This document shows positions 36,509 through 44,407 of a stretch of 62,908 bases of DNA, one piece after another. Under the pieces are notes generated by a model that ran no database searches, was not told the origin of the DNA, and saw only the letters and a list, made by a program, of their open reading frames with translations. Position 1 is the first letter of the stretch. The number at the start of each line of letters is the position of its first letter. The stretch is from Catenulispora pinisilvae. GTDB lineage: Bacteria; Actinomycetota; Actinomycetes; Streptomycetales; Catenulisporaceae. The stretch spans positions 1 through 62,908 of the forward strand of contig NZ_JAAFZA010000033.1 of NCBI RefSeq assembly GCF_015356865.1, in the 5' to 3' direction. Both the position numbers and the translations under genes were made by a program.

Positions 36509-37999
36509 GTGAGTACCACCGCGGGCAAGCCTCAGGACGCGCCGGCCGCCACGGCCTCGGCGGCCGGCGGAGCGGCCGGGGCCGCCGGGGCGTCCCTGGG
36601 CTCGCTTGCGGGGCGGGGCGGTGATCCAGGTGCGACCGCCACGACTTCTGCGATCTTGCCTGCCGACTCGCCCTGCGAAGACGCCGCCATGACCGAGCCG
36701 GGCGCCGTTGCCCAAGCCGCCGCGACGGCCCCGGGCGCTGTCGCCAAAGCTGACACCGCCGACCCGCGTGCCGTCGCCCAAGCCGTGGCCGAGGCCCACC
36801 GCCGCGAGTGGGCCCTCGTCCTCGCCGCGACAGCGCGCGTGGCCGGCGACCTCGACCTCGCCGAGGAGTGCGTCCAGGACGCCTATGCCAAGGCCCTCAC
36901 CGCCTGGGCCGAGTGCGGTATCCCCCGGCGCCCCGCCGCGTGGCTCACCACCGCTGCCCGCAACCGCGCGCTCGACGTCCTGCGCCGCGATGTCGCGCTG
37001 CGCAAGCGCCTCCCGCTCCTGCTCGATGAGCCGCCCGATCCCGTCGCCGAGATCCCCGACGAGCGACTGCGCCTGATCTTCACCTGCTGCCATCCCGCGC
37101 TCGCCCTCGAAGCGCAGGTGGCGCTGACGCTGCGCCTGCTCTGCGGCCTCACCACCGGCGAGGTGGCGCGTGCGTTCCTCGTCAGCGAGGCGACAATGGC
37201 CGCGCGGATCACGCGTGCCAAGAAGAAGATCGCCGCCGCGCGGATTCCCTACCGGGTGCCGGACGCCGAGGAGCTGCCCGAGCGGATAGAGGCCGTGCTG
37301 GCCGTCGTCGACCTCGTCTTCACCACCGGGCATACCGCGCCCGCCGGTCCTGAGCTGGTGCGGACCGATCTCGTGGACCGGGCGCGGGACCTGGCGCGGA
37401 TGCTCAGGGTGCTGCTGCCCGGTGACGCCGGGGTCGCGGGGCTGCTCGCCTTCATCCTGCTCACCGATGCCCGCCGGGCCGCTCGCGTTGATGCGCGCGG
37501 CCGCCTCGTCCTGCTGGAGGATCAGGACCGTGCGTTGTGGGACCGGGACGCGATCGCCGAGGGCCGGCGGTTGGTGCGCGAAGCCCTCCGGCGGCGGCCG
37601 CCGACCCGGTACGCGCTCATGGCCGCGATCGCCGCGGTGCACGCCGACGCCGCGAGCTGGGAGGCGACCGACTGGCCGGAGATCGTCGGCCTCTACGACC
37701 TCCTGCTGCGCTACCGGCCCTCGCCGGTCGCCGCGCTCAACCGCGCCGTGGCCATCGGTTTCGCGGAAGGCGACGGCTACGGCCCGGAGCGGGGCCTGGA
37801 AGCCCTCGACGGGCTGGCCCTGGAACCCCGCCTCGCCGGCTACGCCTACCTCGCTGTGGCTCGCGCCGACATGCTCCGCCGCCTGGGCCGCCGTGCGGCG
37901 GCCCGCGCGGCCTACGAGGAGGCGCTCCTGTTCACCGACAATGACGTGGAGGGCGAGTTCCTGCGGAGCCGGCTTCAGAAGTTGGACGGGAACTCGTAG
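36509..37999 (+). CDS. ECF42-type sigma factor with C-terminal TPR-like extension
   Basis: A 496-residue RNA polymerase sigma factor. Sigma region 2 starts near residue 88 (AVAEAHRREWALVLAATARV), region 4 near 215 (LRLLCGLTTGEVARAFLVSE). After it comes the long helical extension that defines ECF42 (DLLLRYRPSPVAALNRAVAI and YAYLAVARADMLRRLGRRAA), where control is thought to lie instead of an anti-sigma factor. The first 60 to 85 residues are an Ala/Gly-rich tail not usual in the family; the ATG at 36689 may be the real start. The 3' end overlaps the convergent secreted-protein gene by 25 bp. Confidence 0.87.
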   Translation: MSTTAGKPQDAPAATASAAGGAAGAAGASLGSLAGRGGDPGATATTSAILPADSPCEDAAMTEPGAVAQAAATAPGAVAKADTADPRAVAQAVAEAHRREWALVLAATARVAGDLDLAEECVQDAYAKALTAWAECGIPRRPAAWLTTAARNRALDVLRRDVALRKRLPLLLDEPPDPVAEIPDERLRLIFTCCHPALALEAQVALTLRLLCGLTTGEVARAFLVSEATMAARITRAKKKIAAARIPYRVPDAEELPERIEAVLAVVDLVFTTGHTAPAGPELVRTDLVDRARDLARMLRVLLPGDAGVAGLLAFILLTDARRAARVDARGRLVLLEDQDRALWDRDAIAEGRRLVREALRRRPPTRYALMAAIAAVHADAASWEATDWPEIVGLYDLLLRYRPSPVAALNRAVAIGFAEGDGYGPERGLEALDGLALEPRLAGYAYLAVARADMLRRLGRRAAARAAYEEALLFTDNDVEGEFLRSRLQKLDGNS

Positions 38000-38595
38000 G
38001 GCTGGAACGGCACGTCCCGCCCGACGTTCAGCTGCACCTCGGTGTGCTCCTTGAGCGCCACGTCCCGCGGGTCCCCGTCGTATTCCTTCCCGTCCACCCA
38101 CACCGTCACGTCCCCGTCCGCCGGTCCGACCGCGTGCCGGGTCAGCGGCTGGCCCCACAGGTCGAAGAACTCGCCGAGGGTGAAGTCGTGCGGCGTCGGG
38201 GCCTCGGCGTGGATGACGCCGGACTCGTCGTGGGTGTGCAGCCAGTAGAAGCCCTCGGCCGCGGTGATCACCGGGTCGGGGCGGGTGGGGTCCAGGACGA
38301 TGGGGCGGGTCACGCCGACGCCGGCCGGGACCCAGTGCTCCGTGCCGTCCACATACAGCGTCAGGTGGGAGTGCACGTGGTAGCCGCCGGCCACCATCGG
38401 TCCGGCGGGGATGCCGTCGATCGGTCTGCCGTCCAGGACCGCCGCGGCGGCCAGGACCGGCGGGTCGTCGACGATCGGGTTGTCGGCGGCGGCCGCCGGG
38501 GCGCCGCACAGGCCGGTGAACAGCGCCAGCGCGGACAGCGCGGCCAGGGTGCCGAGCGCGCCGAGCCGGCGGCGCGGAGACTGGGGGTGCCTCAT
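37975..38595 (-). CDS. secreted His-rich protein
   Basis: A 206-residue exported protein. ATG 38595 starts MRHPQSPRRRL, followed by a hydrophobic signal (ALALFTGLCGAPAAAA) likely cleaved near residue 37. The mature part has HVHSHLTLYVDG near 72-83 and YWLHTHDESGVIHAEAP near 117-133, which resembles a metal-binding cupin-like site with up to five His. I recall conserved hypotheticals of actinobacteria with this HTHD-GIIH pattern, function unknown. Its last 25 bp overlap the end of the ECF42 gene on the other strand. A divergent ECF gene starts 106 bp away. Confidence 0.72.
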   Translation of the reverse strand: MRHPQSPRRRLGALGTLAALSALALFTGLCGAPAAAADNPIVDDPPVLAAAAVLDGRPIDGIPAGPMVAGGYHVHSHLTLYVDGTEHWVPAGVGVTRPIVLDPTRPDPVITAAEGFYWLHTHDESGVIHAEAPTPHDFTLGEFFDLWGQPLTRHAVGPADGDVTVWVDGKEYDGDPRDVALKEHTEVQLNVGRDVPFQPYEFPSNF

Positions 38596-38701
38596 GAGAT
38601 CAGGATCATTCCAAGTTGTGCCCGTTATGCCAGATATCAGCGTATTCGTACTCACTCCTGTCCGAGGTAAACGCATCGTCACTCGAAAGCGTGAAAAGAC
38701 C

Positions 38702-39217
38702 GTGGACCGAGGATCCGAAGACTTCGAAGCCTTCTACGAAGGCCACCGTGACCCCTGCTTCCGGGCGGTTCTGGCCACCGTCTCCGACCGGCACCTGGCC
38801 GAGGAGCTGACGGCCGAGGCCTTCGCCCGGGCCTGGGGGCACTGGCGCAAGGTGCGCAGGCACCCGGCGCCGGCGGCCTGGGTGGTGCGCACCGCGCTGA
38901 ACACCCACATCTCCTGGTGGCGAAGGCGCCGCCGGGAGGTGCCGTGGGACGCCGCGACCGTGGGGGCCCTGGAGCGCGAACCGGCCGACGACGATGCGAC
39001 AGTCGTCGACCTCGCGCTGCGCGCGGCCCTGCGCAAGCTGCCGGCCCGGCAGCGCGAAGTGGTGGTGCTGCGGGTCTTCCTCGATCTGGACACCCGGAGC
39101 ACGGCCGCCGCCCTCGGCGTCGCGCCCGGCACCGTCCAGTCCCACCTCCACCGCGCGATCAAAGCGCTGCGGGCGGAGCTCGAAGAGACCAACGAGCGGG
39201 AGGAAATCACGCGATGA
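38702..39217 (+). CDS. ECF RNA polymerase sigma factor, SigE/SigM-like
   Basis: A 171-residue ECF sigma factor. Region 2: FEAFYEGHRDPCFRAVLATV and HLAEELTAEAFARAWGHWRK; region 4: LRKLPARQREVVVLRVFLDL and AAALGVAPGTVQSHLHRAIK. GTG 38702 is chosen as start; no good Shine-Dalgarno is seen and an in-frame ATG near 38620 is possible. Its stop codon overlaps the next start as ATGA, so the membrane protein downstream is translationally coupled and probably acts as anti-sigma partner. The inducing signal is unknown. Confidence 0.85.
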   Translation: MDRGSEDFEAFYEGHRDPCFRAVLATVSDRHLAEELTAEAFARAWGHWRKVRRHPAPAAWVVRTALNTHISWWRRRRREVPWDAATVGALEREPADDDATVVDLALRAALRKLPARQREVVVLRVFLDLDTRSTAAALGVAPGTVQSHLHRAIKALRAELEETNEREEITR

Positions 39218-39987
39218 GCACAGACGACATGGACGCTCTGGCACCAGGCGACGAGGAACTGCTCAACGGCCTGCACCGGTCGGTGGCCGGGGCGGCGCTG
39301 GCCACCAGCGCCGCCGACGTGGTGGCGCTGGGCCGCCGCACCCGCACCCGGAACCGCGCCGTGGCGGCCGGGATCGGGACGAGCGCGGCGGCGATCGTCG
39401 CGGCGATCGGCGTGCTGGCGCCGTCGGGAGGGGCCGGGGCCGGCTCCGGAACCGCCTACGGGGCACTCCCGCACGCCGGACCGCGCGGCGGCGCTCTGTC
39501 CGGCGGGTCGGACCCGGGCGGCAGCAAGGCGGTGCCCCCGACCACCGGCACGCAGTCCCCGGCCCTGTCGGAGACGGGCTTCGTTCTGGACGAGCAGTCC
39601 GACGGCACCATCGGTGTGACCGTCAAGACCCTGTTCGACCCGACTGCCCTGCAAGCCGCGCTGGACAAGGCGGGGGTCCCCAACGTGATCACGGTGGCGC
39701 AGATCCCCGACGGCTGGGACATGAGTCGCGGCATCGAGTGCACACCGGAGTCCGGGGTGCGCCCGGCGGGCCGGGTCGGCGGGGAGGCCATCACCTTGCC
39801 GAAGGGCCCGACCCATCTCACTCTTGTGGTCCATCCGTCGGTGATCCCCGCCGGGGACTACCTGACGCTGACGCAGTTCCAGTCCCACGGCCAGACGAAG
39901 GTGACCAGCTTCGGGCTCTACGTCGGCCGCCAGAGGACCTGCGTGCCCCAGCACTCGGTCGGCTCCACCGGCCACGACTTCGGCTGA
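39214..39987 (+). CDS. anti-sigma-like single-pass membrane protein
   Basis: A 257-residue protein coupled to the ECF gene by an ATGA overlap. Residues 1-48 are a short cytoplasmic helical part (DEELLNGLHRSVAGAALATS), 52-72 a membrane helix, followed by a Gly/Ser-rich linker and an exported C-terminal domain from about 115 with two Cys (GIECTPESG, RQRTCVPQHS) that may pair. No ZAS zinc-binding HxxxCxxC motif is present, so it would be a non-ZAS anti-sigma factor. The role rests on context only. It converges on the acyl-CoA ligase gene with 9 bp between stops. Confidence 0.7.
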   Translation: MSTDDMDALAPGDEELLNGLHRSVAGAALATSAADVVALGRRTRTRNRAVAAGIGTSAAAIVAAIGVLAPSGGAGAGSGTAYGALPHAGPRGGALSGGSDPGGSKAVPPTTGTQSPALSETGFVLDEQSDGTIGVTVKTLFDPTALQAALDKAGVPNVITVAQIPDGWDMSRGIECTPESGVRPAGRVGGEAITLPKGPTHLTLVVHPSVIPAGDYLTLTQFQSHGQTKVTSFGLYVGRQRTCVPQHSVGSTGHDFG

Positions 39988-39996
39988 CGCCCCGCC

Positions 39997-41529
39997 TCAC
40001 CGCAGTTCGCGCTTGAGCACCTTGCCCAGCGAGCTGCGCGGGAACGCCTCGACCAGCTCAACGTGCCGCGGCACTTTGTAGTTGGCGAGGCGTTCCGTCG
40101 CGTACGCGAGCAGTGCCTCCGGCTCGATCCGCTGTCCCGGCACCGCGATCACGAACGCCTTCCCGACCTCCCCGAGGCGCGGGTCCGGCACGCCGACCAC
40201 GGCCGCCTCCTGCACCCCCGGGAACGTCAGCAGCACCTGCTCGATCTCGGCCGGATAGGCGTTGAAGCCGCCGCAGATGAACATGTCCTTGATCCGGTCG
40301 GTGATCCGCAGGTTCCCGGCCTCGTCGAGCTCCCCGACGTCCCCGGTGCGCAGCCAGCCGTCGGCGTCGATCGCCTCGGCGGTGCCCGCCTCGTCCTCGA
40401 AGTAGCCCCGCATCACGTTGTAGCCGCGCACCAGGATCTCCCCGGTGCCCTCGGCGGTGCGCACCTCGACCCCGTCGATCGCCCGCCCCGAGGTGCGTGC
40501 CACGACCTCCGGCGCGTCTTCGTCCCGGCACATCGTCACCACGCCGGTGGCCTCGGTGAGGCCGTAGGCGGTGATCACCGTCGACAGGCCCAGGGTGTCG
40601 CGCATCCGCTCGATCAACTCCACCGGGATCACCGCCGCGCCGGTGGCCGCGGCTCGCAGCGAACTGAGATCGTGCTTCGCCAGCTCCGGATGCGCCAGCA
40701 GCATCTGGTACACCGCCGGCGCCGCCGGGAACACGGTGATCCGCTCGCGCTCGATCGCGGTGAACAGCGCGTCGGCGTCGAAGGAGGCCAGCGGGACCAT
40801 CGTGGCCCCGCGCATCAGGCAGGCCAGGATTCCGGCCTTGTAGCCGAAGGTGTGCGAGAACGGGTTCGCTATCAGATAGCGGTCCCCGGCGCGCAGGCCG
40901 ACGATCTCAGACCACTGATCGAAGGCCCGGGTCGTCTGCCCGTGCGTGGCCCGCACGCCCTTCGGGGCGCCGGTCGTGCCGGAGGTGAAGAACAGGTCAC
41001 TCGGTGAATCAGGGGTCAGCGACACCGCCGCCGCGTCGAACACACTCGCCGGGATCTTCATCCCCGGCGCCCGGAACTGCCGGCGCGACACCACCGGCGG
41101 CAGCCCGCCGTCGGTGAAGGCGGTCATGGTCTCCAGGTCCGGCAGCCCGTCGCGGATCTCCTTGAGCTGCCCCACATAATCGATGCCCAGGAACTCGCCG
41201 GACACCGCGACCAGCTTCGTCCGCGACTTGCGCAGGATGTAGCCGACCTCGGCCGCCTTCAGCCGGGTGTTCAGCGGCACCAGGACGGCGCCGACCGACA
41301 CCGCGCCGAGCGCCGTGACGATCCACTCCGCCGAGTTCGGGGCCCAGATCGCCACCCGGTCGCCGGGCTCCACACCCCAGGCGATCATCGCCCGGCCGGT
41401 CTGCCGCACCCGGGAGGCCAGGTCGGCGAACGTCAGCCGTTGTTCTCCGTCGACCACCGCCTCGCGGTCGCCGTGGTCGGCGGCGGCGCGCGCCACCAGG
41501 TCCGGGATCGTCGTCGTGCCGAGCTGCAC
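39997..41529 (-). CDS. acyl-CoA ligase, FadD3-like
   Basis: Activates a carboxylic acid through an acyl-adenylate. The 510-residue protein has the AMP-binding signature LFFTSGTTGAPKGV near 175, YGLTEATGVVTMC near 320 and RITDRIKDMFICGGFNAYPA near 415, with the C-terminal SSLGKVLKREL catalytic Lys. The segment DRYLIANPFSHTFGYKAGIL closely recalls mycobacterial FadD3, which activates a steroid CD-ring propanoate. GTG 41529 has GGAG six bases upstream; ATG 41535, two codons earlier, is the alternative. A perfect CTGAC operator lies between it and the divergent thiolase-like gene. Exact substrate unproven. Confidence 0.85.
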   Translation of the reverse strand: MQLGTTTIPDLVARAAADHGDREAVVDGEQRLTFADLASRVRQTGRAMIAWGVEPGDRVAIWAPNSAEWIVTALGAVSVGAVLVPLNTRLKAAEVGYILRKSRTKLVAVSGEFLGIDYVGQLKEIRDGLPDLETMTAFTDGGLPPVVSRRQFRAPGMKIPASVFDAAAVSLTPDSPSDLFFTSGTTGAPKGVRATHGQTTRAFDQWSEIVGLRAGDRYLIANPFSHTFGYKAGILACLMRGATMVPLASFDADALFTAIERERITVFPAAPAVYQMLLAHPELAKHDLSSLRAAATGAAVIPVELIERMRDTLGLSTVITAYGLTEATGVVTMCRDEDAPEVVARTSGRAIDGVEVRTAEGTGEILVRGYNVMRGYFEDEAGTAEAIDADGWLRTGDVGELDEAGNLRITDRIKDMFICGGFNAYPAEIEQVLLTFPGVQEAAVVGVPDPRLGEVGKAFVIAVPGQRIEPEALLAYATERLANYKVPRHVELVEAFPRSSLGKVLKRELR

Positions 41530-41603
41530 CGTCATCTCCAGCGGCCTTTCGCACAGGGGAACTTGGCTCTGGCACCGTGCCGGGGCCCATGATAGGCAGA
41601 TAT

Positions 41604-41618
41604 CTGACGCCGCGTCAG
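41604..41618. promoter_or_regulatory. CTGAC-N5-GTCAG operator, site d
   Basis: CTGACGCCGCGTCAG, perfect, extended to ATCTGAC-N5-GTCAGAT (41602-41620). It is 12 bp from the thiolase-like start codon, so it likely overlaps the ribosome-binding region, and about 75 bp from the ligase start on the other strand. Confidence 0.7.
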
Positions 41619-41630
41619 ATGGGAAGGTGC

Positions 41631-42788
41631 ATGAATCCCACACCACTGAAAGACCGGGCCGCGATTGTCGGCATCGGCCAGACCGAGTTCGCCAAACACC
41701 TTGAGCCGTCGGAGAAAGCGCTCGCCTGCCGAGCCATAGCCATGGCCCTGGACGACGCCGGGATCCCCGCCCACGAGGTGGACGCGTTCGCCGCCTACAC
41801 CATGGAGGCCACCGACGAGGTCGAGATCGCCAAGGCGGTCGGGGCCGGGGACGTCACCTTCTTCTCCCGGGTCGGCTTCGGCGGCGGCGGATCGTGCGCC
41901 ACCGTCGGCCACCTGGCGATGGCGATCGCCACCGGGCAGGCGGAGGTGGGGGTCGCCTGGCGCTCCCGCAAGCGCGGCAGCGGGCCGCGGCCGTGGACCG
42001 ACACCGTGAACCAGCTCGCCACCCCGGCGCAGTGGACCCGGCCCTTCGGCCTGCTGCGGCCGGTCGACGAGATCGCGGTCCTGACCCGCCGCTACATGCA
42101 CGAGTACGGCATGACCCGCGAGCAGCTCGGCGCGGTGGCCCTCGCCTGCCGCAACCGGGCCAACGCCAATCCGGCGGCGATCATGTACGACCGGCCGCTG
42201 ACCATGGCCGACTATCTCAGTGCCCGGATGATCTCCGATCCGTTGTGCCTGTTCGACAACTGCCTGGAGACCGACGGGGCGCTGGCGGTCGTCATGGTCT
42301 CGGCCGAGCGGGCCGTGGACTGCCGCCGGGAGCCGGTCTACGTCCACGCCTTCGGCCAGGGCCTGCCGGCCCAGCACCACGGCATGGTCAACTACTGGAA
42401 CGACGACCCGCTGGCCGGCCCGTCGTGGACCGCGGCCAAGCAGCTGTGGAAGCACGCCGACTTCGGCCCCGCCGATGTGGACGTGGCGCAGATCTACGAC
42501 GCCTTCACCCCGCTGATCCCGTTGTCCCTGGAGGGTTACGGCTTCTGCGCCAAGGGCGAGGGCGGCGCCTTCGCCGACGACGGCGGGCTGGAACTCGGCG
42601 GCCGGCTGCCGGTCAACACCTCCGGCGGCGGGCTGTCCGAGGCCTACGTCCACGGCTTCAACCTGATCACCGAAGGCGTCCGGCAGCTGCGTGGCACCTC
42701 CACCAACCAGGTCGCCGGGGCCTCGACATGCCTGGTCACCGCGGGCGAAGCTGTACCGACGTCGGCCGTCCTGCTCCGTCGCGACTGA
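41631..42788 (+). CDS. thiolase-like lipid-transfer protein (Ltp/retro-aldolase type)
   Basis: A 385-residue thiolase-fold protein of the non-condensing SCP2-thiolase/Ltp group. In steroid side-chain degradation, Ltp2 cleaves a tertiary-alcohol CoA thioester by retro-aldol reaction together with a DUF35 protein; here a DUF35 gene follows by 16 bp. Motifs: AAIVGIGQTEFAK at the N-terminus, FDNCLETDGALAVVMVS in the middle, and GLSEAYVHGFNLITEGVRQL near the end. ATG 41631 follows GGGAAGG. Controlled by operator d and probably by the TetR at 45943. Substrate is inferred from the family. Confidence 0.85.
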   Translation: MNPTPLKDRAAIVGIGQTEFAKHLEPSEKALACRAIAMALDDAGIPAHEVDAFAAYTMEATDEVEIAKAVGAGDVTFFSRVGFGGGGSCATVGHLAMAIATGQAEVGVAWRSRKRGSGPRPWTDTVNQLATPAQWTRPFGLLRPVDEIAVLTRRYMHEYGMTREQLGAVALACRNRANANPAAIMYDRPLTMADYLSARMISDPLCLFDNCLETDGALAVVMVSAERAVDCRREPVYVHAFGQGLPAQHHGMVNYWNDDPLAGPSWTAAKQLWKHADFGPADVDVAQIYDAFTPLIPLSLEGYGFCAKGEGGAFADDGGLELGGRLPVNTSGGGLSEAYVHGFNLITEGVRQLRGTSTNQVAGASTCLVTAGEAVPTSAVLLRRD

Positions 42789-42804
42789 AGAAGTGGGGTC
42801 CACG

Positions 42805-43227
42805 ATGCTCAAACCGCTCGTAGACGACGACGGCGCGCCGTACTTCGAGTACGCCGCCAAGGGCGAACTGCGCATGCAGACCTGCGCGAACTGCGGCGAG
42901 GTGCTGTTCCCGCCCCGGCCGATGTGCCCCAGATGCCAGGGCGTCGACTTCGAATGGAAGCTGATGTCCGGCCGCGGACACGTGTGGTCCTTCGCGGTCC
43001 CGCATCCGCCGCTGTTGCCGGACTACGCGGCGCTGGCCCCGTATCCGGTGGTCGTCGTGGAGTTGGCGGAAGACCGGCGGCTGCGGGTGGTCGGGAACCT
43101 CCTGGCGTCCGAGGACGCGGGGATTGATTCCGTCGATCCGGCGACGATCGAGATCGGCCAGCCGGTGCGCGCGGTGTTCCGGGAGATCGAAGGGCTTTTC
43201 GTAGCGGCCTGGACCCCCGATGAGTGA
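42805..43227 (+). CDS. DUF35 OB-fold zinc-ribbon protein (Ltp partner)
   Basis: A 140-residue protein with a rubredoxin-like zinc ribbon (Cys27, Cys30, Cys41, Cys44 in QTCANC and MCPRC) and an OB fold after it (YPVVVVELAEDRRLRVVGNL). In ChsH2 of Mycobacterium this domain is fused to a MaoC hydratase domain and serves as the acyl-CoA-binding partner of Ltp2; here it is alone. It lies 16 bp after the thiolase-like gene and overlaps the enoyl-CoA hydratase start by 8 bp, so the three are coexpressed. Confidence 0.85.
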   Translation: MLKPLVDDDGAPYFEYAAKGELRMQTCANCGEVLFPPRPMCPRCQGVDFEWKLMSGRGHVWSFAVPHPPLLPDYAALAPYPVVVVELAEDRRLRVVGNLLASEDAGIDSVDPATIEIGQPVRAVFREIEGLFVAAWTPDE

Positions 43228-44011
43228 CCTTGACTTCAGTACCCTCCTCTACGAGGAGCGGGACGGCGTCGCCTGGGTGAGGCTGAACCGCCCGGAGCGG
43301 CACAACGCCTTCGACCTGACGATGGCCGACGAATTCCACAGGCTGTGGACAACGCTGCGGCACCGCGACTCGGTGCGCTGCGTCGTGCTGACCGGCAGCG
43401 GGGACAAGGCCTTCTGCACCGGGATCGACCGGGACGCCCAGGTGCCGCAGCCCTCGTCGCCGTTCATGGTCGACGACCCCGGCGTCGCCCTCGGCCCGAA
43501 GACCGCCGACCTGTGGAAACCGGTCATCGGCGCGGTCAACGGGATGGCCTGCGGCGGCGCGTTCTACTTGCTCGGCGAGTGCGAGTTCCTGATCGCGGCC
43601 GAGCAGGCGACCTTCTTCGATCCGCATGTCAGCTACGGCATGGTGATGGCCTACGAAGCCGTGCACCTCGCGCAGCGCATGCCGCACGGCGAACTGGCCC
43701 GGCTGGCTCTGCTCGGCACGGCCGAACGGATGACGGCGCGCCGCGCGTACGAGATCGGTTTCGTCAGCGAGGTCGTGCCGGACAACGCGGCCCTGTTGAC
43801 CGCGGCCGAACACGCGGCGCGGACCATCGCCGAATGCGAACCCTCGGCGGTCGAGGGCACGGTGCGGGCGATCTGGGCGGCACGTGAGATGGCGAAGGGC
43901 CAGGCGCTGGGTCTGGCCCCCCATCTGGTGCGACTGGGCAACATCAGCGCCGAGCGGCAGGCGGAGCTGTTCGCGGCCCGGCCCAAAGGCGGCGGCTGGC
44001 AGGCCCGCTGA
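43220..44011 (+). CDS. enoyl-CoA hydratase/isomerase family protein
   Basis: A 263-residue crotonase-fold protein. CoA-binding and oxyanion-hole blocks are visible: RPERHNAFDLTMADEFHRLW, then KAFCTGIDRDAQ and the GAVNGMACGGAFYLLGECEF segment in which GMACGG supplies the second oxyanion NH. One Glu is present in GECEF but the usual second catalytic Glu is not obvious, so isomerase or hydrolase chemistry is possible. ATG 43220 overlaps the end of the DUF35 gene by 8 bp. Third gene of the operon behind operator d. Confidence 0.82.
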   Translation: MSDLDFSTLLYEERDGVAWVRLNRPERHNAFDLTMADEFHRLWTTLRHRDSVRCVVLTGSGDKAFCTGIDRDAQVPQPSSPFMVDDPGVALGPKTADLWKPVIGAVNGMACGGAFYLLGECEFLIAAEQATFFDPHVSYGMVMAYEAVHLAQRMPHGELARLALLGTAERMTARRAYEIGFVSEVVPDNAALLTAAEHAARTIAECEPSAVEGTVRAIWAAREMAKGQALGLAPHLVRLGNISAERQAELFAARPKGGGWQAR

Positions 44012-44123
44012 GGACCGGCACAGCCTTTCGCCGCTGGGGCGAAACGCTGGCCCGGCCGAAGCGCCGACTCGTAATCTGCTTTCCGCAGTCAAGGGCGTGG
44101 GTGGCCGCGGGATCGGCACCCAC

Positions 44124-44158
44124 ATCCCGGCTGACGATCCCCCCGGGTCAGCCGGGAT
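44124..44158. terminator. hairpin after the enoyl-CoA hydratase operon
   Basis: ATCCCGGCTGAC (44124-44135) pairs with GTCAGCCGGGAT (44147-44158), a perfect 12-bp stem with an 11-nt loop. No T-tract. This lies in the 391-bp gap between convergent genes (44012-44402), which contains no convincing gene. Confidence 0.55.
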
Positions 44159-44161
44159 CGC

Positions 44162-44187
44162 GGCTGGAGCCGTGTCGGGCTCCAGCC
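44162..44187. terminator. second hairpin directly after the first
   Basis: GGCTGGAGCC (44162-44171) pairs with GGCTCCAGCC (44178-44187), loop GTGTCG. The two hairpins are 3 bp apart, so they may act as a double terminator between convergent genes. Confidence 0.55.
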
Positions 44188-44379
44188 GCTTCCGCGCGCT
44201 CTGGAGCCGCCCACCGGCGCGTCGCACTGTTCCGCACAGAGCGCAAACCATGGTCAACTTCGCGCGCAGGCGCTACGTTTCTACGCGCCGCGCCCGAGAC
44301 AGCGGGCCCGCCCCGAACGGCGACGGCGGCCGGGTCATCCCGCCGACCCGGCCGCCTTCGCCGTGGGGTGGAGCGCTGA

Positions 44380-44407
44380 TTCTCGGCGTCAGGTTCTCGG
44401 CGTCAAG
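44380..44407 (-). repeat. tandem 14-bp repeat at the end of the proline-rich gene
   Basis: TTCTCGGCGTCAGG (44380-44393) and TTCTCGGCGTCAAG (44394-44407). The stop codon of the minus-strand gene (44403-44405, TCA on the plus strand) lies in the second unit and its copy in the first, 14 bp downstream in the sense of the gene. Confidence 0.7.

Noticed and set aside
33745-36528. 927-codon open frame on the minus strand opposite fbiC
   Set aside because: Complete overlap with a gene of certain function and a composition typical of a shadow frame.
36443-38509. 688-codon minus-strand frame opposite the ECF42 gene
   Set aside because: Runs through two real genes; low-complexity Gly/Arg translation with no recognisable motif.
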